DNA from: Oxyruncus cristatus
Taxonomy: Eukaryota; Chordata; Aves; Passeriformes; Cotingidae
Direction of reading: 5' to 3'
Assembly (NCBI GenBank): GCA_013399855.1
Contig: VXAY01002192.1
Coordinates: 620,001-684,000, forward strand
Length of the DNA stretch: 64,000 nucleotides
The first letter of the stretch is position 1. Each line of letters starts with the position of its first letter. Both the position numbers and the translations under genes were made by a program. The notes under the pieces were generated by a model. That model did no database searches. It saw only the letters and a list, made by a program, of their open reading frames with translations, and was not told the origin of the DNA. This document shows positions 1-11,515 of this stretch, piece after piece.

Positions 1-1754
1 GCTCCACTTTGGATCTTTTCTCTTCCAAACATCAGGATACTGTGATAAACTCAAAGCCTCTTAGTATCATTTTTAATGTCTTAGACGCCTCTGGTTTAGA
101 ACAAAAAGCATTCCTGGAGATTAAATAGCAGGACTTAGTCAACATTTTGGAGTTTCCACTCAGTGAGTACAAGGATTAGCTCAATGATCCAGCCAGCTTA
201 GCTCATTGCCAATAAGAACATTATAAATACAGTACTAAGAAGACTTTTTTATTTCAACTTTTGACCTCAAGGTAGCAACCACAGTGAAGCATGAAAGCAG
301 CTGGACATGGCTTGTAAGGGGGCCTGAGTTATTTTCCAGCTTAATGCCAGCTGATATGTGTGTGTTTGCAATATCTCTTGTGGGGATGCATTAAGCAGAA
401 GAGTTAACTAGTGTCAACTGATGATAATGCCTGGTGCTTCCTCTGGGGAGAGCCCTAGAAATGGGCTGGGTAAACACCGAGCAGACTGCAGACACTGTGG
501 CATGTTTGCTGAGGGGACCTGCCACTGGCAGTGCACAAACAGGCTGGGTAAACTGGGCTCTTCTGAATAAACAGGCCCTTACTCCAGCTACATGTGAAAT
601 TGTTTCTCCTGGATGAGATAAAGGCACTGGCAGAAATGATGAGTTATTAGGTTAGTCGTCAGCAGCAGCTTTGCAAATGCAGCCGAATTCCAGCTGACTC
701 CTGTTAGCCTGGGAAGACTGCACACAGCAGGTAAATGAGACAAAGAGTTGATGAGTCAGGGAAGTATTTTTCATACGTTTTTGAAGAGGTCAAATATGCA
801 GTTTTCCCAAGTGGGTCATTGTACTTTGCCATGTGCCAAGCATTTTCATCAGTTTATTTTTGCCTGACCTTTATTTTTTTATATGTATTGAAAAGTCCTA
901 GATCTTACTTTCAGCATGTCTGGAACACAAAGGTCATATTAACCCTTTTCTAACAGGAGAACACGGGAATAAGCCAGAAAAGTTGCTTGTGGGTGGGCAG
1001 GATAAATGTTTTGGCACATCTCCATGGGATTCCTGGTTTGCACAACCATTATTAGTTCTTGGCATAAGTGTCAACTAAGACCAAGGTTCACAAAGTTTAA
1101 ACATACCCTGGAGATTTGTACTTCCATATGCAGTAAGAAAAGAGCTTTGGCCCAGGTCTCCCATGTTACTTGGAAACTGTGTTCTCGAGTTGTGAACTAG
1201 AGAGTTTAAGGACCTGCCCCAAAGCCTTAGTAGATGATGCACAGTTTGGCACAGGGATTATGATTCAGTTTTGCAGTTTACAAACTGATACAAAGAAATT
1301 TGTGGCTTAAGCAAGGTCAAGCAAGAAGTCTCTCCAGCCCTGGTCCACATATCCAAAATATCAGTAGCTGAGTGTGAGTAATGAATAAGGAAGGGAGATG
1401 TCACAAGCCAGTGTAGGGGAATAGAACAAATGAGGAGATTAGCTGTTGGGACTGAGGTTGGCAGAAGATACAGGCTGCGATACAGGGAGCTTGGCTAGGA
1501 CAGGAGATCCTCAGAGGTGATAGAAGGGGTTTGTTTCCAGTCCTGAGCCCTTGCACATCAGAGTGCCTAGCACATACCCCAGAGCAGTGCAAACTTTGAC
1601 TGAAGCCAGGCACACCAAAGCAGGGGGAGCCAACTGGGAGCCTCATCCATGCCTAGCTAATTGCCCCGAGTGTCAGCAGTCACTCAGCTGCAGTGTCCCA
1701 GTGAAGGACAACATCTGGCTATCAGTGTGTTTTAAACACACTGCTTTGTGGTTG
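1..1754. other. Unique non-coding sequence, no gene seen
   Basis: All six frames carry frequent stops and the longest open frames are about 80 codons, with no recognisable domain. I see no repeat family, RNA gene or splice-bounded exon that I can support. The sequence is ordinary mixed-composition avian non-coding DNA. Confidence 0.6.
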
Positions 1755-1872
1755 TGAGTTTATTTAAGATTTATTTATGTTAAATAAATGCTTTTATTTT
1801 TAAATTACATATTTCTAGTATTATATATTTTTAATAGATTATATTATGTAAGTTTATTTATTTATTTACATA
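1755..1872. repeat. AT-rich low-complexity patch with TTTA repeats
   Basis: This stretch is almost entirely A and T. It ends in a short (TTTA)n run (GTTTATTTATTTATTTAC) and contains several ATTTA pentamers and TAATA words. It looks like low-complexity DNA. The ATTTA words resemble mRNA-destabilising elements, but there is no transcript here to give that meaning. Confidence 0.7.
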
Positions 1873-3211
1873 AGCCTTCTTGAGGCAGAGGCACTGTTTT
1901 AAGTAATTTACTGCTTCGTCCCTGGACATTGGGCACCAACTGAGCCATTCAATAGATGGAGTAAATCCACCCCAAAAGGGCAGGTGGATGTTGCTGGGCT
2001 TTTCCTGCACAGACCTGTGATATGTGTAATCAGCTGGAGCTGACACTGCTTAATCTGGGCTGGCAGGAAGGACAATTAGCAGTGTGTCCTTGACACGAGT
2101 ATCTCTCCTCTGTGGTTATCACCCAGTCCAGACTCACTGAGTTTCAGGGTGTGCAATATAGTTCAGAAGTGGAATTCAAGTCTTTTGGCCTTTCCCTATG
2201 GGAATATGTGTCTGCGGAAAGGGGGAAGCTGAATCTCAGCCTGCTCAGAACGTGTATTATTGATCTTGAGCAGAGAGGTTTTATGTGCTAGATGGGGGGA
2301 TGTGAAGCTAAGTAAAAAGGATTTCTTTTATTGTGGTTCCTGCTTCACATGGGTGTTGCTCCAGCAAAAATATTGCTGCCAGTTTATAAATTATGGGTGT
2401 CCAAAAGGAAGGACTGGTAAAACCTCCCTTTGTTCTAGTGGCAGTGTTTGCTACACGAAGATGGATTGGCTGCCCCTTCTGACATAAGCGATGAGGCCAG
2501 AATTTTCTCTCGTTATAATTGATCATGCAAGCAGACAATACCAGAAGACACTTCCCCAGCAGATCTGCACTCATCCTCTGCAGCACTGCAATTTGTTACC
2601 ACCTATAAGTAGAAGCTCTACTTATAGGCACCTAAAGCTGACTCCAAAGCCTGTGCACCCCTGTCTACCTGCTCCCCAGGATACCCAGACCTCGGGCATG
2701 CAGAGGTTAACTCCACCATTGTGTCTCAGAGCTTATTTTGGCACAGCCTTTTTATCTTCACTCCCCAGGTCATTAACAAACATCCTTTTTAAAATACTTT
2801 GGACATCTGGAATATGGTTTGCCCGTCTTCTGAGACAATTATAACCTTTTAGGCCAGTAAAGGAAGGATGAAGACTAAAGCTCCCCTTCTTTGGAAAAAC
2901 ACGGTCTAAGTTTTCTTCTTTTTCACTCCAATTCATTCACCTGTCAGTTGGGATTTCAGGCTGCTGGAGCATTTTAAGCAGGTATTTAACTGTCCTGCAC
3001 ATATACAGCCCTGCTGGTATCACCTCCCTGTCACCATCATTGCACAGTTATATCTGCACCTGAGCCCAGTCAGACTCATTTGGAAATAAGCAACATCTGC
3101 TCCTTTTATACAAGACTAACTACTCATATACTTGAAGCAGGACAGCCAATCTGGTAATTTTCAGCTCTCTTTACTTCCATTACTACTTCTTTAAACAAGA
3201 ATGCAAAAGAG
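1873..3211. other. Unique non-coding sequence
   Basis: No gene or recognisable repeat. Open frames reach 117 codons at most (2491-2844, plus strand) and do not resemble a known protein. The stretch contains the perfect hairpin listed separately. Confidence 0.55.
2602..2628. other. Perfect inverted repeat, 12-bp arms, 3-base loop
   Basis: The left arm CCTATAAGTAGA is followed by AGC and then its exact reverse complement TCTACTTATAGG. Nothing around it marks the edge of a transposon. It could form a cruciform, or a hairpin if transcribed. No role is known. Confidence 0.85.
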
Positions 3212-3330
3212 TATTTTTCCTCTTTTTTTTTTGTTTGTTTGTTTGGGGTTTTTTTGGTCTTGTCTTTGTTTTGCTTTGGTTTTGGCTGGTTGGTTGTTTT
3301 TTGTTTGGTTGGTTTTTTTTTAATTTTAAT
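3212..3330. repeat. T-rich / GTTT low-complexity tract
   Basis: The plus strand is a run of T and G, starting with T10 and then degenerate GTTT, GGTTTT and TTGGTTG units, with almost no A or C. It reads as a decayed (CAAA)n-like simple repeat on the minus strand. The roughly 100-codon frames across it are low-complexity artefacts. A similar tract lies at 54879-54951. Confidence 0.8.
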
Positions 3331-6300
3331 AAAAATAGCCAAAACAAGAAGTTCTTCAGACGAGAGCTAGGAAAATACAGAATGGTTTTATGGGCCTGTT
3401 CTGCTCCTAGGGGTCAGCTGCAGGGCTTTGGGAGGGCAATTTGTTTCTCCCATTTTACATTTCTATTTGAAAATGAACCAAATCCTAAAAGTATCTTTTT
3501 CTCTGTAAGAACCAGAAAGGGAATTCATGGTTCCTAGTTCAGATGGAGCAGGCATCAAGATTTAGGTGAAATGAATCCCTCCCCTCCTGGCCTTATGTGT
3601 TGCTGTGCTGTAGCATCTGCTGTGATTAGTGGGGTGGTGGGACAAGGCTCTGGATGCTCTAAGCCCTATATCATCCCTGGGAAGTCTGGCTTTGTCCACT
3701 GACTGTCAAGCAAACCCCACACAGCTCAGTGTACACAACTTTTTAGACCTCTTGATGGATTTCACTTTGCAGGGCAGGTCACAACATTTAACTTAGGTGG
3801 AAGACACCCAAAAATAGCCCCAGGATTTGCAGCCAGGAGCTGGGACTTGGCTTTTCCCCCATCGCCTTCTTGAGGCTGGAAAATCCTTTCATGTTGCACT
3901 CCCTCTCTGCAACCAGCAGTCCCATCAAACATAAGAATTGAGCTGGTATGAAGCTACTGTCAACATTGCACCTCATTTTCTACCTATAGAAACTTTTGCT
4001 AGAAACATTTCAGTGAGGTGTTCTTGGGCTTGTAGTGGCCTCCAAAATACCAAGCTGCCTGTCTAGGACCAGCAGCTAGCAGAGCATCTGGCTAATGATC
4101 ATCTATTGATCATTCATTAGCCCCTGATAAACCAAGAGGATTGAAACTTCTCATTGCATGCTCTGAAGATGTCTGCCATCGCTGCATCATGCCATTCACA
4201 TGTCCTGCAAAACTAAAAAGCTTTTTGGGCCACTCTCCACCCCCTCCAAACCAGGGGGGAAAGGAGAAAAGCCCCTTTGTGAGCCCCCTCCGACCGAATC
4301 CTCCCAGCACAGTGTCGCCTCAGAGGAGCAGTGTTTTATAGACTTCAGTGGTTGCTTTTCATCACTCCTCTTTGAGAAGACACTCTCCCACAGAAGCAAG
4401 GCGGAAAAATTGTGCCTGGAGCTGGAGTGGGGTTAAGGGTCAGCAGGCAGCCCCTCGTGACTCAGGGCTCAGGAATGTGCAACCAGACCCTGCTCCTGCA
4501 GTGGGCACAGTCCTCCCACGGCACCCCCTCCCTGCCCTGCCAGCATCCAGCGATTTCCTTTCAGGATGAGCACTCTGGTATCACCTCCACTAACTGGAAG
4601 ATCTCCCATGGCATGCTGCAGTTCAGGAATGGCTCCTAAAGCTTTTCTGGTCTTATTTCCCAGTGTGTGGTGCAAATTGAAGGCACTGGGTTTGGGTAGA
4701 CTTTTGGTCAGGCATATACTCCCACCCAAAGTGAGTAATGGATGACAGAGGCTGCAGACATCTTTGTTGGAAAAGACACTATCAGACCAGCTATTTCAAC
4801 TGGGAACAGTCTGTTAGCAGTGATTTGTAGCTCCAGACAGTTACCCTGGCCTTTCATCCCTTCTAGTCTCAATGACAGAGGTTTCTGCCACCTCAGTTTT
4901 TCCAGATTCCTTTGCCCAGCTGTGTAAAACTACCCAAGTTTAGGTAACCCTGTTGACCTTCTAAACAGGGGCTCTCTGTGCTCCCTGCCTAGAAGAAATT
5001 CCTGGAGGTGATGATATCAGTCTTGGCTGGTTGGAAATACGGCCTTTCTTCCCTCAGCTTTTTACCAGATAACAGCTTTGGTTATTGCCTCAAAATCAGA
5101 GACGTATTAGTGAAAATTATTTGGTGAAAATGACACTGGGGCTTGGCTAGTTCTCCTACCCTGCAGGAATTGTTTGTGGCAGAGGCACATACCAATTGCT
5201 AACATTAAGCAGTGTGACAGATAATGTAAAGGGAAGTTTTATTATGTTTGATTCTCAGAGGTACCCCAAAACACCCAGGCTCACCCAGGGCCTCTTTAAA
5301 GCTGCTCTGTGAAGCAGGGGCTCATTGAAACACAGAGCCTGTAGCAGCAGCTGTATGTGCAGGACCAGCTGTGGCCCTCAAGGTGAGAATGAAGGAAGGT
5401 TGACAGTGCATCACTGAGCACAGAGGGAAAGCAGTTGGTGTGATTTTGAGAGTTCAGGGTTGTGATATGTCCCCTTTTTGTCTGCCAGGTTAGTGCCCCT
5501 TGAAAAATGTGCATATAAACACAGATCATTTTTGCACTGGGGAGCCTTCCAATACCAAACTAAAATGGTCTCATTTTCTGTGTATACCTGTACAGACAGG
5601 TACCTCTCCATGTGTATTTGAATAGAAGAATCAGCTCCACTGCCTCTGTGGGACTAGAAAATTTTGCATTGTTCCTACTATGTTTCATTTTCTGTGAGCT
5701 CGGCTTGTCCAAGATTTATTTCAGCTCCTAATGCATTTACAATGAGAAAACTCCTGGCATGCTCTTTGCAAATTACCTAGAGAGGATCTATCACTCTAGA
5801 GATGGCAAATGAAGTGCAGGACCCCAATAAAGAGTATGCATTTCCATGGAATCTAAATAAGAAAAGCCATTTGGCAGATAATGCATTTGGGTTTAGAGTT
5901 CCAAAACTGTTACAGACATCATGGATCAAGGTTTACTGAGCAAAACTGCATTTGCTGGTGACTGCTTGGGTACACATTTGAGGTGGACAAGTTTCCACTG
6001 TCTTTTTAGGGAGCAAGTCTTCTTTGTACAGAAATGAATCATCAAGGCACTCAGTTTAGGGTCCTCTGGGAGTCTGCAATGGCTTTGAGCTTTAGGGGAA
6101 ATGCACAGCTTACACCTACTTGTTTCCCTGCAGAAATCAATACACACACGCCCTCCCCCTTTCGGATCAGGCACTTAAACTGAGGTCTTGACCATTTGCT
6201 GTCCTTAGGAATTGCAGGGCACCCCTTTCAAGAGCTGCACCATTAATTAAAGACTCTCGTTCACATTCCAGCTTTGTGTTTTTGTGCTGTGTCTGTGGGC

Positions 6301-6775
6301 TCTGCACTCCTGCTTTGAGCAGCTCTGCAGCACGGCTGTGCACTGTGAAGGTGCCACAGCACACCCAGAAATACCCTGTGGCTGCATCTTCCTTGACACG
6401 GAGAAATGGCTTTCTGTGACAAAGTTCCACAGGTTAATAGCATCAGAGAAAATCAACCTGAAAGGGAATTCAAGAGGTCACTGTGCAGATCCCTTGCCCC
6501 AAGACAGGTTTGACAGCACTGAAACTAATCCTGACAGGTGCTTCTCTAATCCGTCCTTAAAAAAACCACGACTGTGGTGTGAAGACTTCACAGCTTACCT
6601 TGGGCATCCCACTCTGTGCTTCGTTATTTTAGGTTGAAAAAGTTTTTCAGAATTTCTAATGGAAATTCTTTTGCTACCGTTCATGTTCACAGTCTCTAAC
6701 CCCTTTCCAGGCCCAGAGGCAGATTATTCCCCTCCTTTCCGAGGTAATTTTTGCCTTGTTTCAAACATTTGTCTT
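3331..6775. other. Unique non-coding sequence, no gene seen
   Basis: No recognisable coding sequence, RNA gene or repeat family. Near 4091-4121 there is an imperfect inverted repeat built on CTAATGATCA. Around 4225-4520 the sequence is more GC-rich and several frames stay open for 60-90 codons, as expected by composition. Confidence 0.5.
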
Positions 6776-6970
6776 TCCCTGGCAGTCACTTGTTGCTCAG
6801 GCTGATGTTCCCCAAGTCCTTTGAATCCACAAACCTTGTCTTCTAGACCTTAAATCATTCGTGCTGCTCCCATCTGAAGCACCTCCAGCTTCTCCTTCTG
6901 CAAGTGCAGTGACCAAACCGTGTATGAGGCCCCAGACAAGTCTTGATGCTCCAGATGTCACTGAGATCAG
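6776..6970 (-). mobile_element. Ancient CR1-type LINE relic (antisense)
   Basis: Read on the plus strand this follows, with many substitutions, the reverse complement of the late CR1 ORF2 region. A 'TTCTAGACC' block is followed by 'CTCCATCT..AGCACCTCCAGCTTCTCC', then a 'GAGGCCCCAGACAAG' block, in the same order as in the young copy at 13200-13340. Gaps and substitutions are heavy, so the edges are approximate and no reading frame survives. The identification is by eye. A CR1/L3 library alignment would settle it. Confidence 0.5.
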
Positions 6971-9900
6971 TCCTTGAAGAACAAGGTGGCCGAGGGATGG
7001 CACTGTTCAAAGTTGTCACCATCATAAAGAAGGAGCACGCTGCCTGCACGCTTACCAGCACTGCAGGCACAAATAAATACCCTCAGCATGAGAGTCACAA
7101 ATACAGTTGTTGTGTGGATCCATTGGCTGCCACTGCTGGCACATCCCTCACCTTGCTCATTAGCTGTTCAGAGTTAACGAATTAAAATGAGCACTGAGGC
7201 ATCTGAGATTGTGCCTCAGCCACGAGAAGCTGGGTTTCAAGAGGCTTTTATCATTTTTGCAGATGTTACATTGGACTGAGACTGTGTGGGCAAGGAAGAC
7301 TCTAAACAGCTCATTCTCTAAAGTTTTTACATGTCCTTTAAGAATAAGCCAAGTTCTCATACTCAGCACAAGGCTGAGAAGCACAGACTGGTCCTTGGGG
7401 ACCCTGGAATGTCACTCTGCCTCTCTGCTTTGGTACTCCCATTCTGCTCCTAAACAAAAGGAAAAGTTATTTGCTGAACATGCTAGCACTGAAGAGAAGC
7501 CCATGTAGTACTGACTAATGAAGAGAAATTCATGCCACCGAAAGATAATTCATGATAGAGGAATACAAAAGCGAAAAACTGTGCACTAAGTCAGTTCAGG
7601 GAACTGATCTACCAGCAGGCAACTTTTTTTTTTTTTCTTTTCCCCTGCGATCAGATCCTTTCCCTGATGGTACAACTGCATGGGCCCTGAAGTGTCACAG
7701 ATAACCGAATGGGAATGAGTGGCCAGAGGCAGGGGAGGGAAGGTGAGAATTGCCTGCCACTCTTTCACAATGATTGTAACAATGCTGACTAAATTTTGGT
7801 GACTTGGGTGTTTCTCACCCAAACTGCCTACTATCTCATCTGAACCCTTCGACATATCATCCTGTATTGAAAAATGGGGAGCACATTTCTACAAGGGATA
7901 CAAGTGCTCTTTTAAGGTGCGGTGAACACCTGCAAAAGCCCTGCTCTTCTGACACAGAGGCACAGCAAAGCAGATTTCCTTTTTGTTTTCAGAGGACTTC
8001 AGGATCTAAAGGTCCAGGTAATTTCATTTGCATTTTTTACAAATGAGTCTAATTTTATGAGGCACATGCGAAGCAAAAAAACCCAAAAATATCACATCAG
8101 AAAAGAAACATATTTGTGTGGGTGCCTTCAATAATGCAGCAGCCAAGGCCTCAGAGGAGGCAAAATTTCCCTTTAAGGATCTGAATGCTTATATATTTAA
8201 AAACAAAAGAACCCTTATTATTGTGCTTCTTCAGTCTCCACTACACCAGTGTAATGAATTTGTTAAGCCATGAGAAAATTAACTGTATTAAAAGCACAGG
8301 CCCCATGCTGTCTGACTACACAGTAATTGTCATTTCATTCTGCTGGATTAGGCTGTTCGTGGACATTTTCTTCCTGAATTTTTACCTAAGAAGGTAACAT
8401 AGCCTACCAAAAAAAACCCAAAGGCAAGCAGCACATTTTTGGTGGAGCACATCAGGTAGCTATTAGCAGGGTCAATTAATTTTTTACTTTAGACAATGAC
8501 TGCCAATGATTTAAGTACTGAAGCTCTTTAAATGCTGACTTAGTGCTTAGGTTTCACATGACTCCCTTGGCCCTACTGCTTTGAAAGGTTGGATGAGAGC
8601 CTGTGCGAGACGCTTCTCCGCCCAGTGCTTGGGCATGTGCCCCAGCCAGGATCTCTATCCTTATCTGGGCAGGATCCAGACAGCAACTCTCCCATCATCA
8701 CGAGGCAAAGGATGAATATTCAGCCACAGGGCTCAGGTGAGGACTTTGGCATGATGAAGTGCTGTGGCATTAGCTGAAGGATGCTCTGCAGTGCACTGAC
8801 TCTAATACGGGCAGATGCAACCCAAAGTCCACCTCAAGTGGGGAATTTTTAGATCCAGAACTTCAGCTTGTTATCCTGCCTCAACCTAGGGCATCTAAAC
8901 TCCACTTGTGTGTTGGCTTCTGAGTTTCTGCAGTATCTAAACGGGAACTGACCCAATGCTCTGATCTTGGTAGAGTCAAGTGGATGGATTTGTAACTCCC
9001 GCCTTATTTCCAGAGTCTAGGAGCCCTCGTGGAGGCTCAGGGTCCTGGGGCTAAGGCACGAGTTACACATTCCTTATCTTAACTCTGTCAAGACCTGGTT
9101 GTCATGAGATTTCTCAAGAACCTTGAGTAGTTAGTAACCAAATCCAAGTGCAATTGCACTCTCTCCACAAAGAGCTCAGCTTGGGACCAGCTCAGATGAG
9201 AGCACATGAGGAGCACTTCTAGACCCAGATACTGTGCTCCAAGGATTTAAGTCCACACTGCAGCACTCCAGTGGACCGTCTTCAGCCATCTCACACTGCC
9301 ACCTGTCCCTCCATCCCCTCTGTGGCCAGGGTCAGGAGACCATGCTTTCCTGACTGGGAGCTATTTCAATTGCCAGGGACTCTCCGGGTGTTATGATGAA
9401 ATATTAAAATCCTAGGATATACAAGATTGGCTTAAAATAGTTAATCAGCTTAGGGGAAGCCTGTGAGGGACAAGGGAGTTGTAGGCAACACCTGCTAACA
9501 CAATGACAGGCCTTGCTGACACCTTAAAACCACACATATTTCCTCAGAGCTTTGACTGACAAACTTTCGTGAGTCTCACTCGTGCTGTTCAGACGTCACA
9601 GTTTCATTTAAAGGGCAAACAAACCACTCTAGAGCACATTTTCTGTTCCTGAGGGCAGCTGTCACAGTCTGGTTAGGTCTCACTATCCTTCAAAACACCC
9701 AGATATGGTCCTAGGTTCCTGGTGGCCCTGAGGTGCTGGGAGTTGTTTGAAAAGGACAGGTTACCTTCAAATAAACCCAAACCTAAACCATCACCTTTTA
9801 GAAATTTGAAAGTGCATCTTGTGCAGTTGCAGTGTCCAGGTCAAAGGCCTGATACTGCTGTTTACAGTCAGAGTCTGCACTGCATCTTCCCCTTGCCTTT

Positions 9901-10390
9901 GGCATGAACTTTGGAATCTTACCCAAACCCTTCCTCACCACCACTTCAAGAGGAGATGCCATGGCATGGCCCAGACCATGGCCCACTTTCCTTGGTGGAC
10001 AAAAGGGACATCTTGGACTCCAGCACTTGGCCGATTTAATGGGTTAATCTGCTTGCCCTAAAAGACAATGTGACTGATTCAGAAACTGTTTTTTCTTTAA
10101 GTATGTCTGCCTTCCGAAGCCCAACCAGCACGTACAGCAGGTAAACACACCTTTAAAGGTGTTGGGCATTTCTTAGCAGAAACCACCCACAACAAACAGT
10201 GACTCAGGAGAAAAGGCCATTAATTTTAGGTCTCTAAAAATAATCTTGACCTCTGTGTGCCTCTGCAAACTGGTAGCTCTAACTCCTGCAGTGCTGTGTT
10301 TGCAGGGTGTGGTGCCACACAGCTCTTCAGCAGTGCTGGGTGTGCACAGGGCGAAGTACTGCTTTTCCAGACCCAGCTGGCTTCACTGTC
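6971..10390. other. Unique non-coding sequence
   Basis: No gene found. A T13 run lies at 7624-7636. Between about 8228 and 8530 the sequence is AT-rich with homeodomain-style words (GTAATTGT, TCAATTAATTT). That style is common in vertebrate conserved non-coding elements, but conservation cannot be tested here. The remainder shows nothing distinctive. Confidence 0.5.
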
Positions 10391-10502
10391 TGTCTTGGGT
10401 TTACTCTGGACTGATTTTTTTTAAACCTTTTACACAATTGCTATAAGATGAGAGAAGTTTTATACAGACAAAAGACACTTGATGTGGGGGAATAATATTA
10501 AA

Positions 10503-10508
10503 TTTATT
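10503..10508 (-). promoter_or_regulatory. LTR polyadenylation signal AATAAA
   Basis: On the minus strand AATAAA lies about 112 bases before the LTR 3' end, inside its AT-rich part. It is followed by a T/G-rich stretch (TGTCTTTTGTCTG) of the kind expected downstream of a cleavage site. This fits the R/U5 organisation of an LTR. Whether it is still used is unknown. Confidence 0.55.
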
Positions 10509-10871
10509 ACTAGCAGGATAAAAACTAAAGAATAATATATACAACAATTCTAACTAGGTAAAATTATGAAGAAAAGGTTATGTATTTACAAAACTATCCC
10601 TCCCCCCTGTATCAGTCCAGGAGGAGAAAAGTCTTTTCTCTACTTTCAGGGTTCACAGTTCCTCTGAATCAAATTTGCAGCACTTGGAAGTCTTCTTCTA
10701 TTATTTCTAGGGCGACAGCTCCAATCTGCCGTAGCTGGAAATCTCTCTCTCCCTCTCTCTCTGCTGCACGTCGACCTCAGGACTGTCCCTGCTCCTCCCT
10801 GCCGGGCCAGGACCGGAGGCCGGGGGGTACCCGGGCCCTGTGAGGTCCTCCATGGACTGCAAGGGGACAAC

Positions 10872-10968
10872 NNNNNNNNNNNNNNNNNNNNNNNNNNNNN
10901 NNNNNNNNNNNNNNNNNNNNNNNNNNNNNNNNNNNNNNNNNNNNNNNNNNNNNNNNNNNNNNNNNNNN
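10872..10968. other. Assembly gap (97 N) inside the LTR
   Basis: Unresolved bases follow a GC-rich part of the LTR (CCGGGCC-type sequence). The LTR has tandem repeats on the other side of the gap, so collapsed repeats or GC dropout are the likely cause. Translated frames running through the gap are meaningless. Confidence 0.98.
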
Positions 10969-11115
10969 CAGCATAAATCCCTCACTGGGATCACATGTCC
11001 TACCTGGGACACTTGCTCCAGTGTAGGTTTCTCTCTCCAAGGGCCACAGGTCTCCAGCAAAACTCCGTTTCATCTTAGGCCTCCCACAGAGTTACAACTT
11101 CCTCCGTGCACTCCT

Positions 11116-11205
11116 GCTCTGGCACAGGCTCCTTCATTAGCTGCAGGAGGGTCTCTCTCTGCTCCAGCACAGACTCCCTCATGAGCTGCAAGAGGGTCTC
11201 CTCAC
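11116..11205. repeat. Two tandem 45-bp units within the LTR
   Basis: Two adjacent units of 45 bp, starting GCTCTGGCACAGGCTCC and GCTCCAGCACAGACTCC, both continue into a TGAGCTGCA/TTAGCTGCA block and an AGGGTCTC block. They differ at several positions. Such internal tandem modules are common in LTR promoter regions and vary in number. More copies may be hidden in the nearby gap. Confidence 0.8.
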
Positions 11206-11515
11206 TCCAAATGATCTTCCACAGGTCGCAGGGGTTTTAGTTCTTAAGTCTTTTCCCCTGCTGGAGGGGGAGAGGGGGCCCCCCCGGCTCCTCCTCCCCC
11301 CTCCTGCTACACTGACCTTGGAGGCTACATTGCTGTCTCTTGTTCTCCGCTCTCCTCCGGGCTGGAATTTCTTCTGCACAATTCATCTTCTTTTCCGTTT
11401 TCTTAAATATGTCATTTGCAGAGGTGTTACTAAAACTCGTGATTAGCTTTGCTCTGGAAATCTACCTCGAATTAACTATTTTTCAACCCTGGGTTGGGCT
11501 GGTAAACCCAAGACA

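Larger units (their letters stand above)
10391..11515 (-). mobile_element. Avian ERVL-like LTR, apparently solo, antisense
   Basis: The segment begins TGTCTTGGGTTTAC and ends GTAAACCCAAGACA, giving a 14-bp perfect terminal inverted repeat with the TG...CA ends of retroviral LTRs. Read on the minus strand it has a GC-rich early part with internal tandem repeats. The 3' third is AT-rich with an AATAAA signal, followed by the CACATCAAGTGTCTTTTGTCTG block that I recall from avian endogenous retrovirus LTRs. No polypurine tract precedes it and no primer-binding site or gag/pol sequence follows it, so it is probably a solo LTR left by LTR-LTR recombination. The flanking pentamers (CTGTC left, CCATC right) do not match as a target-site duplication should. 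It spans a 97-base gap, so true length is uncertain. Confidence 0.8.

Noticed and set aside
3235..3537. 100-codon frame rich in Phe, Trp, Gly and Val
   Set aside because: It is a translation of a GTTT/T-rich simple repeat.
10707..11184. Frames of 98-117 codons across 10707-11184
   Set aside because: They run through the 97-base N gap inside an LTR, so their apparent length is artificial.
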